Shown: positions 51,800 to 61,679 of the stretch, piece by piece
Layout of the letters: each line of letters starts with the position of its first letter
How positions within the stretch are numbered: position 1 is the stretch's first letter
Origin: Oscillospiraceae bacterium
GTDB lineage: Bacteria; Bacillota; Clostridia; UBA1212
Direction: 5' to 3'
Length of the DNA stretch: 64,000 nt
Assembly: GCA_015069195.1 (NCBI GenBank)
Contig: SVJA01000009.1
Span: 1 to 64,000 of the forward strand
Made by a program: the position numbers and the translations under genes
Notes under the pieces: model-generated
What the model was told of the DNA's origin: nothing
The model's input: only the letters and a program-made list of their open reading frames with translations
Database searches by the model: none

Positions 51800-53143
51800 T
51801 TATTTCATAATTTCAATCTTGATTTTCAATATTCTTTCAAGCGACTCATTGATTCTGTTTTCAGTAATAGTTCCGTTTTTGACAGCATCCAATACACCTT
51901 CGTAGGCATCCCTAAAGTCATCGGGCATTAAAATCATATCCGAACCTGCCAAAAGTGTTTTGACAGCAGCCTCAGCAGATGAATATTGCTTCGTGATCGC
52001 ACCCATATTAAGAGCATCGGTGATAATTATTCCGTCATACCCCATCGTCTCTCTAAGCACTCCGGTAATCATTTTTTCCGAAAGCGAAGCCGGTGTATTG
52101 TCACCTGTAACATTCGGTAATGAAATGTGCCCGACCATTATGAATTCTGCACCGTTTTTTATACCGTCAGCAAAAGGTATCAATTCACACTTTTCAAGTT
52201 CATCCAATATTTTTGAAGTATATGCGTAACCCTCGTGCGTATCTCCCTCTGTAGCTCCGTGGCCGGGGAAATGTTTAAGAGTTCCGTAGACGCCTTGTTC
52301 GGCAAGACCATCCATAACTGCAAGTGACATATCCGACACAACTTTTGAATCGCTTCCGAAAGAACGTTTTTTTACCACCGTATTATCCGGATTGCTCAGA
52401 ACGTCGGAAACCGGTGCAAAATCGACATTAAATCCGAAATCAGAAAGATACTCACCTATCGTCGTACCAACGTTTTTTGCAGCCGAAATATCGTTTGAAG
52501 CGCCTATATCACACATATTCCCTACTTTTGTAACATTTATCGAAGAGTTTGCAATTCTTGCAACAATTCCGCCCTCTTCGTCAATGCAGGTAAAAAGCGG
52601 CACACCCACTCTGTCATAGCTGTACTTCTGCGATTTTGTAATCATATTTTTAACCTGCGATTCAGAAACAATGCTGTTTCCCATATAGCAGAAACCGCCT
52701 ACCGGATATTTTCCAAAAGCTGTTTTATATGCTTCATTTGCTTCGTTGGCATCAGTAATATCAGTAAGTGCATACGGCACTACAACAAAAAGCTGTGCAA
52801 CTTTTTCTTCGAGAGACATTTCTGAAATCAAAGTGTCAACGCTCAACTCATCTTTATTTTCACCGTTCGTAATAGTAGGTGTAGGTGTAGCCGGAGCAAT
52901 AGTTATCGGACTTGCTGTTTCTGTCGGAAGAGGAAAAGACTCGGACGGACTATTAAACGAGCCATCCGTTGAAATCGGGGTTTCAGTCCAAGGTGCATTA
53001 GTAATCCTTACAGGAACGGTTATCACGGGTGCTGTCGGACTGTTAATCAAATCACTTTTCGTATTACCTGCACAAGCGGTCTGACAAAGCAAAACTATCA
53101 TCAAAAAACACGACAAAAACGTCTTAACAAATTTTCTTTTCAT
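51800..53143 (-). CDS. nagZ: GH3 beta-N-acetylhexosaminidase lipoprotein (NagZ-like)
   Basis: An extracytoplasmic GH3 enzyme that removes beta-N-acetylglucosamine from muropeptides or glycans. From the ATG at 53143 (GTGGAG upstream) the protein has a signal peptide and lipobox QTACAGN, a Pro/Thr-rich linker (about 35-100), and the catalytic barrel with KHFPGHGATEGDTHEG (catalytic His/Asp dyad), MVGHISLPN and IITDALNMGAI (nucleophile Asp). About 447 residues. A longer reading to 53275 overlaps the tRNA and is rejected. Next upstream on the strand are the tRNA, nagA and a NahK-like gene. Confidence 0.93.
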   Translation of the reverse strand: MKRKFVKTFLSCFLMIVLLCQTACAGNTKSDLINSPTAPVITVPVRITNAPWTETPISTDGSFNSPSESFPLPTETASPITIAPATPTPTITNGENKDELSVDTLISEMSLEEKVAQLFVVVPYALTDITDANEANEAYKTAFGKYPVGGFCYMGNSIVSESQVKNMITKSQKYSYDRVGVPLFTCIDEEGGIVARIANSSINVTKVGNMCDIGASNDISAAKNVGTTIGEYLSDFGFNVDFAPVSDVLSNPDNTVVKKRSFGSDSKVVSDMSLAVMDGLAEQGVYGTLKHFPGHGATEGDTHEGYAYTSKILDELEKCELIPFADGIKNGAEFIMVGHISLPNVTGDNTPASLSEKMITGVLRETMGYDGIIITDALNMGAITKQYSSAEAAVKTLLAGSDMILMPDDFRDAYEGVLDAVKNGTITENRINESLERILKIKIEIMK

Positions 53144-53220
53144 AATTCTATTATCTCCACTCTCGCAATAAAAACACAGCAAAACAATCAACACCGGTGC
53201 AAAAAATCTCACGCCGGCGG

Positions 53221-53255
53221 TAAAAATAAAATCCGAACTGGAACAGTTCGGATTT
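53221..53255 (-). terminator. Terminator after the CAU tRNA
   Basis: AAATCCGAACTG (53229-53240) pairs with CAGTTCGGATTT (53244-53255) around a three-base loop; the minus strand goes on to TTATTTTTA. It separates the tRNA from nagZ. Confidence 0.9.
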
Positions 53256-53267
53256 ATCATATAAGTA

Positions 53268-53341
53268 TGGGCCATCAGGGACTCGAACCCCGGACCAACC
53301 GGTTATGAGCCGGTTGCTCTAACCAACTGAGCTAATGGCCC
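53268..53341 (-). tRNA. tRNA with CAU anticodon (Met elongator or Ile2)
   Basis: A full cloverleaf on the minus strand: acceptor GGGCCAT with ATGGCCC, D-arm TAGCTCAGTTGGTTA, anticodon loop CTCATAA between ACCGG and CCGGT, T-arm GGTTCGAGTCC. It could be elongator tRNA-Met or the lysidine-modified tRNA-Ile2; the loop and arm sequence fit both, and comparison with the other CAU tRNAs of the genome would decide. No CCA is encoded. Confidence 0.92.
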
Positions 53342-53362
53342 GTTTGCCAAAACGCAAGGCTG

Positions 53363-53391
53363 ATTATATACAAATATTTACGCAATGTCAA
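53363..53391 (-). promoter_or_regulatory. Consensus sigma-A promoter of the CAU tRNA
   Basis: A perfect TTGACA (53386-53391), 17 bases and a perfect TATAAT (53363-53368) on the minus strand, the strongest promoter seen in the window. Confidence 0.93.
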
Positions 53392-53488
53392 CAGTATTTA
53401 ACTAAAAATTTATGCAATTTCGTAATTTTTTTGATACGCTATGCACAGAATTATCCGGGTACAAAATTAAAGTCTTGATAAAAGGCTT

Positions 53489-54553
53489 TTATAATAATTT
53501 ACCGCCTATGACAGTCTGACAAACGCTTAAGTCATCGTTCAAAATAACCAGATCAGCGTCATAACCTGACTCTATTCTGCCTTTTCTCAAACCAAGCATT
53601 TCAGCCGGTGTCGCAGATGCCATCTTTACCGCCTCGTAAAAATCGATTCCGAATTCAACTGCCTTTTTCACACCTGCGAGAAGCGAAACAGATCCTCCTG
53701 CCAAAGTACCGTCTTCGAGAGCAAGTACACCGTCATTCATATATACGTCCAAGCCTCCCGAAATATACTTTCCGTTCGGAAGTCCTGCAGGTCTTATGGC
53801 ATCGCTTATAAGTATAAGTCTGTCAGCGGAAAACATTTTGTATAATGCAAGAAACGCAGCCTTTGATACATGTCTTCCGTCACATATAACTTCCGCATAA
53901 ATATTTTTTTCAAAAGCCGCTCCTATCGGTCCCGGTTCGCGATGTAAAAAAGAAGGCATCGCATTAAAAGTATGTGTCAGACACTTCGCACCTGCATCAA
54001 TCGCTTTGAGAGCTGTGTCATAATCACAATCGGTATGTCCAATAGAAACTATTGCATCGCATTTTTTTATAAATGCCTCTGCCCCCTGAAGTTCAGGCGC
54101 TATTGTGACGATACTTACATTTGCAAGCTTGTTAAACTCTGATATATCCGGATTTTTTATAAACTTCTCGTTTTGTGCACCCTTTCTTTTTTTTGAAATA
54201 TAGGGACCTTCTACGTGAAAGCCTATAATCCGTGCACCATCTGTTAAAAGCAACTGTTTTGTCACTTCTGCAAGTTTTTCTATATCATCGGTCATCGTTG
54301 TCGGAAGCCACGCAGTTGTGCCGTTTTGAGCTAATTCAACGCTTATTTCGCCCAATTTTCCCAAATCAGAAGTATCATATCCTCCGAATCCGTGAATATG
54401 CACATCTATAAGACCCGGAATAACGATTTTTCCTACTGCGTCGAACTCTTCTGCATCACAAAAAGAACCTACTCCTGTAATAATTCCGTTTTCGATTTTT
54501 ATGTCCGCAATTTTATCTTTAAACTTTGCGTTTTTTATGACCAAATCATTCAC
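53489..54553 (-). CDS. nagA: N-acetylglucosamine-6-phosphate deacetylase
   Basis: Deacetylates GlcNAc-6-P in amino-sugar salvage. An amidohydrolase barrel with the first metal motif HIHGFGGYDTSD, then GFHVEGPYIS, SIGHTDCDYD, CLTHTFNAM and LISDAIRPAG (catalytic Asp). The 354-residue length is slightly short but normal for Clostridia. The start is GTG at 54553, seven bases from the upstream kinase stop, so the two are an operon. nagB is not in the window. Confidence 0.95.
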   Translation of the reverse strand: MNDLVIKNAKFKDKIADIKIENGIITGVGSFCDAEEFDAVGKIVIPGLIDVHIHGFGGYDTSDLGKLGEISVELAQNGTTAWLPTTMTDDIEKLAEVTKQLLLTDGARIIGFHVEGPYISKKRKGAQNEKFIKNPDISEFNKLANVSIVTIAPELQGAEAFIKKCDAIVSIGHTDCDYDTALKAIDAGAKCLTHTFNAMPSFLHREPGPIGAAFEKNIYAEVICDGRHVSKAAFLALYKMFSADRLILISDAIRPAGLPNGKYISGGLDVYMNDGVLALEDGTLAGGSVSLLAGVKKAVEFGIDFYEAVKMASATPAEMLGLRKGRIESGYDADLVILNDDLSVCQTVIGGKLL

Positions 54554-54559
54554 CCCGGA

Positions 54560-55669
54560 TTATTTGTACTTTTCTACAACAGACTTCATTTCGTCCCACA
54601 TAGATTCCATTTCTTCGACAAGTCTGAACTGTGTACGGCAACGCACCAGATTATGCTCCGGGTACGCAGTTTTAAAATAGGTATCACCGTCAATATAGTC
54701 CGTCAAAAATCTCATACCGCATTCTAAAGTCATCATTTTTGCACCGGCAGGCAAAAGATCAAGCTCAGCCTCGGTAAGATTTTTTCCGCAAGCCTCCAAA
54801 AAACCTTTTGTATATATCTCAAACTGATGCAAGTCAAAATGTACCTTTGAAAGATCTTTTTCATCCTCTACGGCGGTACTGGCACCTACTCTTATGGCAT
54901 CACCGAAATCTGTTACGGAATAACCGGGCATAATTGTATCAAGGTCAACGACACAAACAGGTTTTCTTGTAATCTTATCAAGCATTACATTATTCATTTT
55001 GGTATCGTTGTGTGTCACGCGCTTCGGGAGAACACCTGCTTCGTGACTGTCCTCAAGAACTTTCATAAACTCGGCGCGAGCCTTGACAAACTCAATCTCA
55101 GCCGAAACCTTTTCCGCTCTGCCCGACGCATTTTTATCAAGCGATTTCAAAAAAGTTTCATACCTTGCAGGTGTATTGTGAAAATTCGGTATAGTTTCAA
55201 AAAGTGTCTCGGCAGGATATTTATCAAGCATACTCTGGAACTCACCAAAAGCTACGCCTACCTGATAAAAATCTTCGTCGGTTTCAGGGAGGTCAAGCGA
55301 TACACAACCGTCAATAAAAGCCAAAACTCTCCAGCAGCCGCTTTCATCACTATAGAACCCGTTTCCGTCATTCGTCATAATAACTCTAACAGCACGTCTT
55401 TCGGCATCTTCACCCATCTCAGTCAGAATACCACGAAGATACGATGTAACGCCGATTATATTTGACATAACCTGCTCAGGATTTTTGAAAATATTTGTAT
55501 TTATCCTCTGCAATATATATTTTTCGTCACTTCCGTCACAGTTAAATTCAATCAAAAAAGTGTCATTTATGTGACCGTTTCCGTACGGATTGCACGAAAC
55601 AAGTTCACCCGTAAAATTAAACTGCTTCAATATATTTTTTACATTTTCCTTTATACCTTTTGTTGCCAT
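54560..55669 (-). CDS. N-acetylhexosamine 1-kinase-like (NahK/LnpB-type) protein
   Basis: An aminoglycoside-phosphotransferase-fold kinase of 369 residues. Motifs seen are NGHINDTFLIE (nucleotide loop), VTHNDTKMNNVMLD (catalytic Asp) and VVDLDTIMPG (metal Asp). The N-terminal and middle sequence (ILQRINTNIFKNPEQVM, FHNTPARYE) is that of NahK-like proteins, which phosphorylate GlcNAc or GalNAc at C1 in mucin and milk-oligosaccharide use. It lies next to nagA, supporting a role in hexosamine use. Substrate choice is not settled by sequence alone. Confidence 0.85.
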   Translation of the reverse strand: MATKGIKENVKNILKQFNFTGELVSCNPYGNGHINDTFLIEFNCDGSDEKYILQRINTNIFKNPEQVMSNIIGVTSYLRGILTEMGEDAERRAVRVIMTNDGNGFYSDESGCWRVLAFIDGCVSLDLPETDEDFYQVGVAFGEFQSMLDKYPAETLFETIPNFHNTPARYETFLKSLDKNASGRAEKVSAEIEFVKARAEFMKVLEDSHEAGVLPKRVTHNDTKMNNVMLDKITRKPVCVVDLDTIMPGYSVTDFGDAIRVGASTAVEDEKDLSKVHFDLHQFEIYTKGFLEACGKNLTEAELDLLPAGAKMMTLECGMRFLTDYIDGDTYFKTAYPEHNLVRCRTQFRLVEEMESMWDEMKSVVEKYK

Positions 55670-55724
55670 ATTTTTTCACCGATTTTCTTTCAAAACTTTC
55701 TAAATCAATACTGTTTTATTAAAT

Positions 55725-55771
55725 TTTTATAAATGGCGGCGGTTCGCAATAACCTTTAAACGAACCGCCGC
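55725..55771 (-). terminator. Strong hairpin after metK
   Basis: GCGGCGGTTCG (55736-55746) pairs with CGAACCGCCGC (55761-55771). Minus-strand sequence then reads CATTTATAAAAATTT, a weak T-tract, so termination is probable but not textbook. Confidence 0.72.
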
Positions 55772-55793
55772 ATCATAAGTCTATTACAAATTA

Positions 55794-56936
55794 TTATACC
55801 GCAGCAGACTTAATTTTATCTACCATATCAAGTTTCTCCCACGGGAGATCAATATCGGTTCTTCCGAAATGTCCGTATGCTGCCGTCTGCGCGTATATCG
55901 GACGGCGAAGTCCGAAATGCTCGATGATACCCTTAGGAGTCATATCAAAATTATCACAAACAATCTGCTCTATCTTTGTAACAGGAATCTGCTCAGTATC
56001 AAATGTGTCTACGCGTACAGAAACCGGATAAGGAACACCAATAGCATAAGCTAGCTGTACTTCACAACGATGTGCAAGACCTGCCGCAACAACATTCTTC
56101 GCAATATAACGAGCCATATATGCTGCTGAGCGGTCAACCTTTGTCGGATCTTTTCCGGAGAAAGCACCACCGCCGTGACGTCCCATACCACCATATGTAT
56201 CAACGATAATCTTACGACCTGTAAGACCTGAGTCTCCGTAAGGTCCGCCTATTACGAATCTGCCTGTCGGGTTTACATATACTTTTGTATCTGCGTCCAT
56301 CATATCTGCAGAAATGATAGCGTCTATAACATATTTTTTGATATCAGCTCTGATCTGCTCAATAGTAACATCTGCAGAGTGCTGTGAAGAAATTACGACA
56401 GCGTCGATTCTTACAGCCTTTCCGTTCTCGTCATACTCTACCGTAACCTGGCTCTTTCCGTCTGCTCTGAGATAAGGAAGTGTACCGTTTTTTCTTACCT
56501 CTGTAAGTCTGCGGCTGAGTTTGTGGGCCAAGGCAATAGGCATAGGCATATATTCAGGAGTTTCGTCGGAAGCATAACCGAACATCATACCCTGGTCACC
56601 TGCACCGTCAACATCAACACCCATAGCGATATCAGGAGACTGCGCGTGCAAGCAATTAAGTACAGAACATGTATCTGCGTCAAAACCCATCTCCGAACTT
56701 GTGTAACCAATCTCTCTTACGACTCTTCGTGCAATCTCTGCATAATCAATTTTAGCCTTGGTTGTAATCTCACCCATAATGAGAATCTGTCCGGTAGCTA
56801 CTGTAGTCTCACACGCAACTCTCGAATATGGGTCCTCCGCAAGCAATGCATCAAGTATATTATCCGAAATCTGGTCACATATCTTATCGGGATGTCCCTC
56901 TGTAACTGATTCTGAAGTAAAAAGTCTTCTGCTCAT
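55794..56936 (-). CDS. metK: S-adenosylmethionine synthetase
   Basis: Makes SAM from methionine and [19 protein letters not shown] (ATP site), [34 protein letters not shown] (seen as [11 protein letters not shown] and SGLTGRK) and the [19 protein letters not shown] signature are present. The 380-residue length is slightly short of 396 but typical for Clostridia. The 75-base leader is too short for a SAM riboswitch, and none is seen. Confidence 0.97.
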   Translation of the reverse strand: MSRRLFTSESVTEGHPDKICDQISDNILDALLAEDPYSRVACETTVATGQILIMGEITTKAKIDYAEIARRVVREIGYTSSEMGFDADTCSVLNCLHAQSPDIAMGVDVDGAGDQGMMFGYASDETPEYMPMPIALAHKLSRRLTEVRKNGTLPYLRADGKSQVTVEYDENGKAVRIDAVVISSQHSADVTIEQIRADIKKYVIDAIISADMMDADTKVYVNPTGRFVIGGPYGDSGLTGRKIIVDTYGGMGRHGGGAFSGKDPTKVDRSAAYMARYIAKNVVAAGLAHRCEVQLAYAIGVPYPVSVRVDTFDTEQIPVTKIEQIVCDNFDMTPKGIIEHFGLRRPIYAQTAAYGHFGRTDIDLPWEKLDMVDKIKSAAV

Positions 56937-57011
56937 ATATCAAAATCTCCTCTCGCAAAAATGCTGCAAATAGTAAACTGTGTATTTTTCATTTATTATA
57001 TCATACTTTTA

Positions 57012-57815
57012 TTACACAAGAAATACTTCAAAAAATATATTTGTAAAAAGTTGGTCAAAAATTACGAGCGCGCCCAAAATTCCGACATATGCCGCAAACC
57101 ATATAAGGCTGCGCTTTTTGAAGAAATCAAGCATAAATTTTATCGTCGCATAACCCGAAATACCTGCGGCAAGCATACCTACCAATGTCGCAAGCACGTC
57201 AAAGTTTGCAGGTTCTTGTATAACGTCTTTTACACCGAGTACAGCCGAACCCAATATTACAGGGATAGACATTATAAAAGAGAACGCAAGTGCAGTTTCT
57301 TTTTTCAGTCCCATAAAAAGTCCTGCCGCAAGTGTACTTCCCGATCTGGATATACCGGGCATAACTGCTATACCCTGTGCTATACCGATAACAGCAGCAT
57401 CGGTATATTTTATATCGGCATCATCTTTTACTTTTTTGCCTATTTTCTCTGCCAATATAAGCACCACTGCCGTGATTAAGAAAGCAATTCCCAAAAATCC
57501 TCCGCTTGCAGAAATTTCATCGATAAAATCATCAAACAAAAGGCCAACGACAACTGCAGGAATTGTTGCTATCGCTATGAGATATACATACTTTTGAAAC
57601 GGTTTTTTCAAAAGTGCCCATATCTGTGCTCTGAATACTACCATAACTGCAACCAACGTAGCTACATGTACAGCAATGTCAAAAGGCAATCCGAACATAT
57701 CGGCATCTATTCCGAATAAATGCTTTGTCAGTATCAGATGTCCGGAACTACTCACCGGAAGAAATTCCGCAATACCCTGCACGATACCCAATATCAATGC
57801 ATATAAATATTTCAT
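57012..57815 (-). CDS. uppP: Undecaprenyl-diphosphatase
   Basis: A membrane phosphatase that recycles undecaprenyl-PP in cell-wall synthesis. The BacA motifs [14 protein letters not shown] (near residue 17) and [12 protein letters not shown] (near 153) hold the catalytic Glu, Ser and Arg. 267 residues with about seven to eight helices. Its start overlaps the clpX stop by four bases (ATGA). Confidence 0.96.
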   Translation of the reverse strand: MKYLYALILGIVQGIAEFLPVSSSGHLILTKHLFGIDADMFGLPFDIAVHVATLVAVMVVFRAQIWALLKKPFQKYVYLIAIATIPAVVVGLLFDDFIDEISASGGFLGIAFLITAVVLILAEKIGKKVKDDADIKYTDAAVIGIAQGIAVMPGISRSGSTLAAGLFMGLKKETALAFSFIMSIPVILGSAVLGVKDVIQEPANFDVLATLVGMLAAGISGYATIKFMLDFFKKRSLIWFAAYVGILGALVIFDQLFTNIFFEVFLV

Positions 57816-59197
57816 GCGCCTGTCTCCTCAACATTCTCTGTTGTTTCAACAACATTTTTTTCTTTCTTTTTATTCTTTTTCGGTGCGGAATATACCAACG
57901 TCGGTTGAGCTCCGTTCTCTACGGTTTCACGAGTCACAATACATTTTTCAACATTATCGATAGACGGAATATTAAACATTACATCAGTCATAACGCTTTC
58001 TATGATTGCACGAAGACCTCTCGCACCTGTTTTTCTGGAAAGAGCAACTTCTGTGATAGCATCTATCGCATCATCTTCAAATTCAAGAACCACGTCATCA
58101 TACGCCAAAAGTTTCTGATATTGCTTTATAAGAGCATTCTTCGGTGCGGTCAATATCTGTTTAAGCATATCTTTATTAAGTGCCTGAAGTGTAACTATCG
58201 AGGGTACACGACCTATAAATTCAGGTATCAAACCGAATTTCAATAAATCCTGCGGTTCAAGTTTTGAGAGTAAATCATCAACATCTGTATCCGACTCGGA
58301 GCGAACCTTGCCAGAGAAACCGATTGTATTTTTCCCGAGTCTGCTCTCAATGATTTTAGGCATACCGTCAAATGCACCCGAGCATATAAAGAGTATATTT
58401 GTAGTATCTATTTGCAAAAACTCCTGGTGAGGATGTTTTCTGCCGCCCGTAGGGGGAACGGAAGCTACGGTACCTTCAAGTATTTTGAGCAAAGCCTGCT
58501 GTACACCTTCTCCGCTTACATCCCTTGTAATGGACGGATTGTCGCTTTTCTTTGAAATCTTATCAATCTCATCGATAAATATAATACCTCTTTCGGCGTG
58601 TTCAATATCACCGTCAGCAGCCTGTATAAGTCTCAGAAGTATATTTTCTACGTCCTCGCCAACATAACCTGCCTCTGTAAGCGATGTAGCATCTGCTATG
58701 GCAAAAGGCACATTAAGAATCTTTGCAAGCGTCTGTGCAAGGTAAGTTTTTCCGACACCGGTAGGGCCTACCAAAAGCACATTACTCTTTGAAAGTTCTA
58801 CAAGAGCAAGCGGATTCTGATGATCCTCTACACCGTCAATTTCCGCACTCTTGCGTTTAGCTTTTGCCTCTCTCAACTCAGAAATATCCTCTATGCGCTT
58901 GTAATGGTTATATACCGCTACGGCAAGAGCCTTTTTGGCAGCATCCTGTCCTACAACATATTCGTCAAGGGCTTTCTTTATCTCAACGGGTTTTAAAAGT
59001 CTGACAGAACCTCTGCGAACACCGTCTTTAGATATCGATTCCTCCTCGTCACCGAATTCCTCATAAAGAATATCACAGCATAAATCCACACACTCATCAC
59101 AGATACACACTCCGGGACCTGCTATAAGTCTTTTTACCTGCGCCTCTTTTTTTCCGCAGAAAGAACATCTTATCTGGCTGTCTTCTATTTTGGACAT
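57812..59197 (-). CDS. clpX: ATP-dependent Clp protease ATPase subunit ClpX
   Basis: AAA+ unfoldase of the ClpXP protease. N-terminal zinc domain (CSFCGK and CDECVDLC), Walker [13 protein letters not shown], Walker [11 protein letters not shown], the RKHPHQEFL region and the ClpP-docking IGF loop (NTIGFSGKV) are visible. The C-terminus carries a Lys/Glu-rich tail of about 25 residues beyond the usual end. No strong ribosome site is seen just before the ATG. Confidence 0.97.
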   Translation of the reverse strand: MSKIEDSQIRCSFCGKKEAQVKRLIAGPGVCICDECVDLCCDILYEEFGDEEESISKDGVRRGSVRLLKPVEIKKALDEYVVGQDAAKKALAVAVYNHYKRIEDISELREAKAKRKSAEIDGVEDHQNPLALVELSKSNVLLVGPTGVGKTYLAQTLAKILNVPFAIADATSLTEAGYVGEDVENILLRLIQAADGDIEHAERGIIFIDEIDKISKKSDNPSITRDVSGEGVQQALLKILEGTVASVPPTGGRKHPHQEFLQIDTTNILFICSGAFDGMPKIIESRLGKNTIGFSGKVRSESDTDVDDLLSKLEPQDLLKFGLIPEFIGRVPSIVTLQALNKDMLKQILTAPKNALIKQYQKLLAYDDVVLEFEDDAIDAITEVALSRKTGARGLRAIIESVMTDVMFNIPSIDNVEKCIVTRETVENGAQPTLVYSAPKKNKKKEKNVVETTENVEETGA

Positions 59198-59299
59198 CTA
59201 TATCAATGACATGTAAAAATACATGTCTCTCCTTTCCTATTCACTTCAATTTCGACAAAACAGTAAAAACACCGTCAAAATTCTACATTCTTTTACATA

Positions 59300-59338
59300 C
59301 TAAACAGCAATCCGCGCCTTTTAGGGCACAGATTGCTG
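59300..59338 (-). terminator. Hairpin between clpP and clpX
   Basis: CAGCAATC (59305-59312) and GATTGCTG (59331-59338), extended inward by GCCC/GGGC-type pairs, followed on the minus strand by TTTAG. A partial terminator or attenuator; clpX probably also has its own promoter in the remaining spacer. Confidence 0.6.
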
Positions 59339-59349
59339 AAAGCATTTTA

Positions 59350-59934
59350 TCATTCTCTCTTTTCTATGACACGGTCAATAAGTCCGTATTTCATAGCTTC
59401 TTCCGCAGACATATAATTGTCACGGTCTGTATCGGCAACAATCTTGTCAAACGGCTGTCCCGTAACTTCACTGAGTATACGGTTTATCTTATTCTTTGTA
59501 TTCACGATGTGGTCGGCAGCTATCTTAACATCAGTAGCCTGACCGCTTATACCTCCGAGAGGTTGGTGAATCATTATCTCACTGTTAGGAAGAGCAAGTC
59601 TCTTACCTTTTGTACCTGCAGCAAGCAAGAATGCACCCATACTCGCTGCACGACCTACACAAATAGTAGATACATCACACTTTATAAACTTCATCGTATC
59701 ATATATAGCAAAACCTGCGGATACACTTCCTCCGGGACTGTTTATAAAGAACTGAATATCCTTATCCGGATTTTCAGACTCCAGGAACAAAAGCTGTGCA
59801 ACTACAACACTCGCTGTCGCATCATCCACCTGGTCACTGAGAACAATTATTCTGTCATTGAGCAATCTGGAATAGATATCATAAGATCTCTCTCCACGAC
59901 TTGTCTGCTCCACAACGTACGGCACTAACGGCAT
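59350..59934 (-). CDS. clpP: ATP-dependent Clp protease proteolytic subunit
   Basis: Serine protease core of ClpXP. The catalytic triad regions are [17 protein letters not shown] (Ser), [11 protein letters not shown] (His) and DTDRDNYMS (Asp). 194 residues, normal length. AAAGGAGG precedes the ATG. Operon position between tig and clpX is standard. Confidence 0.98.
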   Translation of the reverse strand: MPLVPYVVEQTSRGERSYDIYSRLLNDRIIVLSDQVDDATASVVVAQLLFLESENPDKDIQFFINSPGGSVSAGFAIYDTMKFIKCDVSTICVGRAASMGAFLLAAGTKGKRLALPNSEIMIHQPLGGISGQATDVKIAADHIVNTKNKINRILSEVTGQPFDKIVADTDRDNYMSAEEAMKYGLIDRVIEKRE

Positions 59935-59965
59935 ATAAATACGCCTCCTTTCAATACAAAGGATA

Positions 59966-61252
59966 TTACGCCTTTACGGCACTGTCAAGCAAGAATGCAA
60001 TAGTAAGTTCTACTGCAATCTCGTCACCGAAATAATCACGGTCAGTGTCTGTTACTCTTTCTTTAAGTTCGTCAAGTGACATTTTGTACTGTTCTGCAAG
60101 TTCAGCAAGTTTAGCGTCGATCTGCTCGTCTGTTGCTTTTATATCCTCCGCCTTTGCGATAGCTTCGAGAACAAGGCTCTCACGAACATTTTTCTCAGCG
60201 CCTTCTCTGAGGTCATTTCTCATACCTTCGATTGTGAGACCGCACATAGAAACATACTGCTCAAAAGGAATGCCGACCTGCTGTGCAACCATGTTCTTAT
60301 ATCTTTCGATCATAGTATCAATCTTTCTCTCAACCATGCACTTGGGAACTTCGATAGTAGCATTAGCTGTAGCTTTTTCGATAACTTCGTTTTCCATAGC
60401 CTGCTTGGACTCTGTAGCTTTCTTCTCAGCCATTTTAGCCTTGAGGTCTGCTTTGTACTCGTCGAGAGTCTCAAACTCACTTACGTCAGATGCAAAATCA
60501 TCATTTATCTCAGGAAGCTCTCTTGTCTTTATTCCGTTCACTTTTACTTCAAATACTACCGGCTTACCCTTAAGCTCTTCTGCATGATAGTCATCAGGGA
60601 ATGTAACATTTACATTTATCTCATCGCCTACGCCTGCACCTACGAGTTGATCCTCAAAACCGGGAATGAACTGACCGGAACCGAGTGTAAGTGAATGACC
60701 TTCCGCTGTGCCGCCTTCGAAAGCTTCTCCGTCAAGGAGTCCCTTGAAGTCGATATCGAGTGTATCACCGAGAACTGCTGTTCTGTCCTCAACGTTTACC
60801 ATACGAGCATTTGACTCTGCAACTTTTTTAAGTTCTGCTTCGATGTCTTCGTCTGTAACATCAGCGCTTACATTCTTTATCTCAAGTCCTTTGTAATCAC
60901 CGAGAACTACCTCGGGCTTCACGTAAACTTCTGCGGTGAATACGAGTTCGTCTTTGCCAATCTTAAGAATATCGTACTTAGGCTCGTCAACGGGCTCGAG
61001 TCCGAGTTCCTTTACTGCATCGTAATATTCCCCGGGCAATACATAGTTAAGAGCGTCATCATAAAGAACACCCTCACCGTAAACCTGCTCTACCATCTTA
61101 CGCGGAGCTTTGCCGGGTCTGAAACCTTTTACATTAAAATTCTTAGCATTTTTTTTGAAAGAATAAGCAAGACCTTCTTCAAATTTCTCAGGTGCTACTT
61201 CTACTTCGATTTTTACAAGATTTTTATCAATTGTTTCAAATTTTGCTTTCAT
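59966..61252 (-). CDS. tig: Trigger factor
   Basis: Ribosome-bound chaperone with peptidyl-prolyl isomerase activity. The ribosome-binding motif [13 protein letters not shown] is at about residue 43, the FKBP-like domain about 150-240 ([30 protein letters not shown]), and the helical C-domain fills the rest. 428 residues. AGGAGG precedes the ATG. Confidence 0.97.
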   Translation of the reverse strand: MKAKFETIDKNLVKIEVEVAPEKFEEGLAYSFKKNAKNFNVKGFRPGKAPRKMVEQVYGEGVLYDDALNYVLPGEYYDAVKELGLEPVDEPKYDILKIGKDELVFTAEVYVKPEVVLGDYKGLEIKNVSADVTDEDIEAELKKVAESNARMVNVEDRTAVLGDTLDIDFKGLLDGEAFEGGTAEGHSLTLGSGQFIPGFEDQLVGAGVGDEINVNVTFPDDYHAEELKGKPVVFEVKVNGIKTRELPEINDDFASDVSEFETLDEYKADLKAKMAEKKATESKQAMENEVIEKATANATIEVPKCMVERKIDTMIERYKNMVAQQVGIPFEQYVSMCGLTIEGMRNDLREGAEKNVRESLVLEAIAKAEDIKATDEQIDAKLAELAEQYKMSLDELKERVTDTDRDYFGDEIAVELTIAFLLDSAVKA

Positions 61253-61297
61253 TTTTTATCCTCCTGAATATATTATGAAAATCCTTTTTTTGATAGC

Positions 61298-61322
61298 AAA
61301 AAAGCCTGCCAAAACGCAGGCC
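61298..61322 (-). terminator. Terminator of rpmE
   Basis: GCCTGC (61304-61309) pairs with GCAGGC (61316-61321) around a six-base loop; the minus strand continues TTTTTTG. It separates rpmE from tig. Confidence 0.88.
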
Positions 61323-61346
61323 TCTTTATAATATGCCAATGTAGTA

Positions 61347-61544
61347 TTACAGGCCGTATCTCTTTTTGAACTTGTCAACACGTCCGCCTGTATCAACCAA
61401 CTTCTGCTTGCCTGTGTAGAAAGGATGGCACTTAGAACAAATTTCTACATACAAATCCTTTTTTGTTGAATATGTGATAAAAGTCTCACCGCAAGCACAT
61501 TTTGCAGTTGTCTCCTCAAATACCGGATGGAGTCCCTCTTTCAT
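61347..61544 (-). CDS. rpmE: 50S ribosomal protein L31
   Basis: Zinc-containing form of L31: [14 protein letters not shown] and [14 protein letters not shown] give four Cys. About 65 residues. The ATG at 61544 follows GAAGG by eight bases; a GTG nine bases earlier is an alternative. Its place right after rho is usual in Firmicutes. Confidence 0.96.
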   Translation of the reverse strand: MKEGLHPVFEETTAKCACGETFITYSTKKDLYVEICSKCHPFYTGKQKLVDTGGRVDKFKKRYGL

Positions 61545-61679
61545 TACTGTCACCTTCCTCGATAATCATGCTGTTATAACAACATCGCGACCTATTATAC
61601 TAAACAATTCCAAATAAAGCAATAGAAATTTTCTTTATTTTTTAATTTATTTTTTTGCATCGAAATTTGCCTCAAACAA

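Noticed and set aside
53144-53275. N-terminal extension of the GH3 hexosaminidase
   Set aside because: The extension runs into the tRNA terminator and tRNA 3' end; the ATG at 53143 has a ribosome site and a proper lipoprotein signal.
55672-57011. SAM riboswitch before metK
   Set aside because: The leader between uppP and metK is only 75 bases and shows no SAM-I core. None seen.
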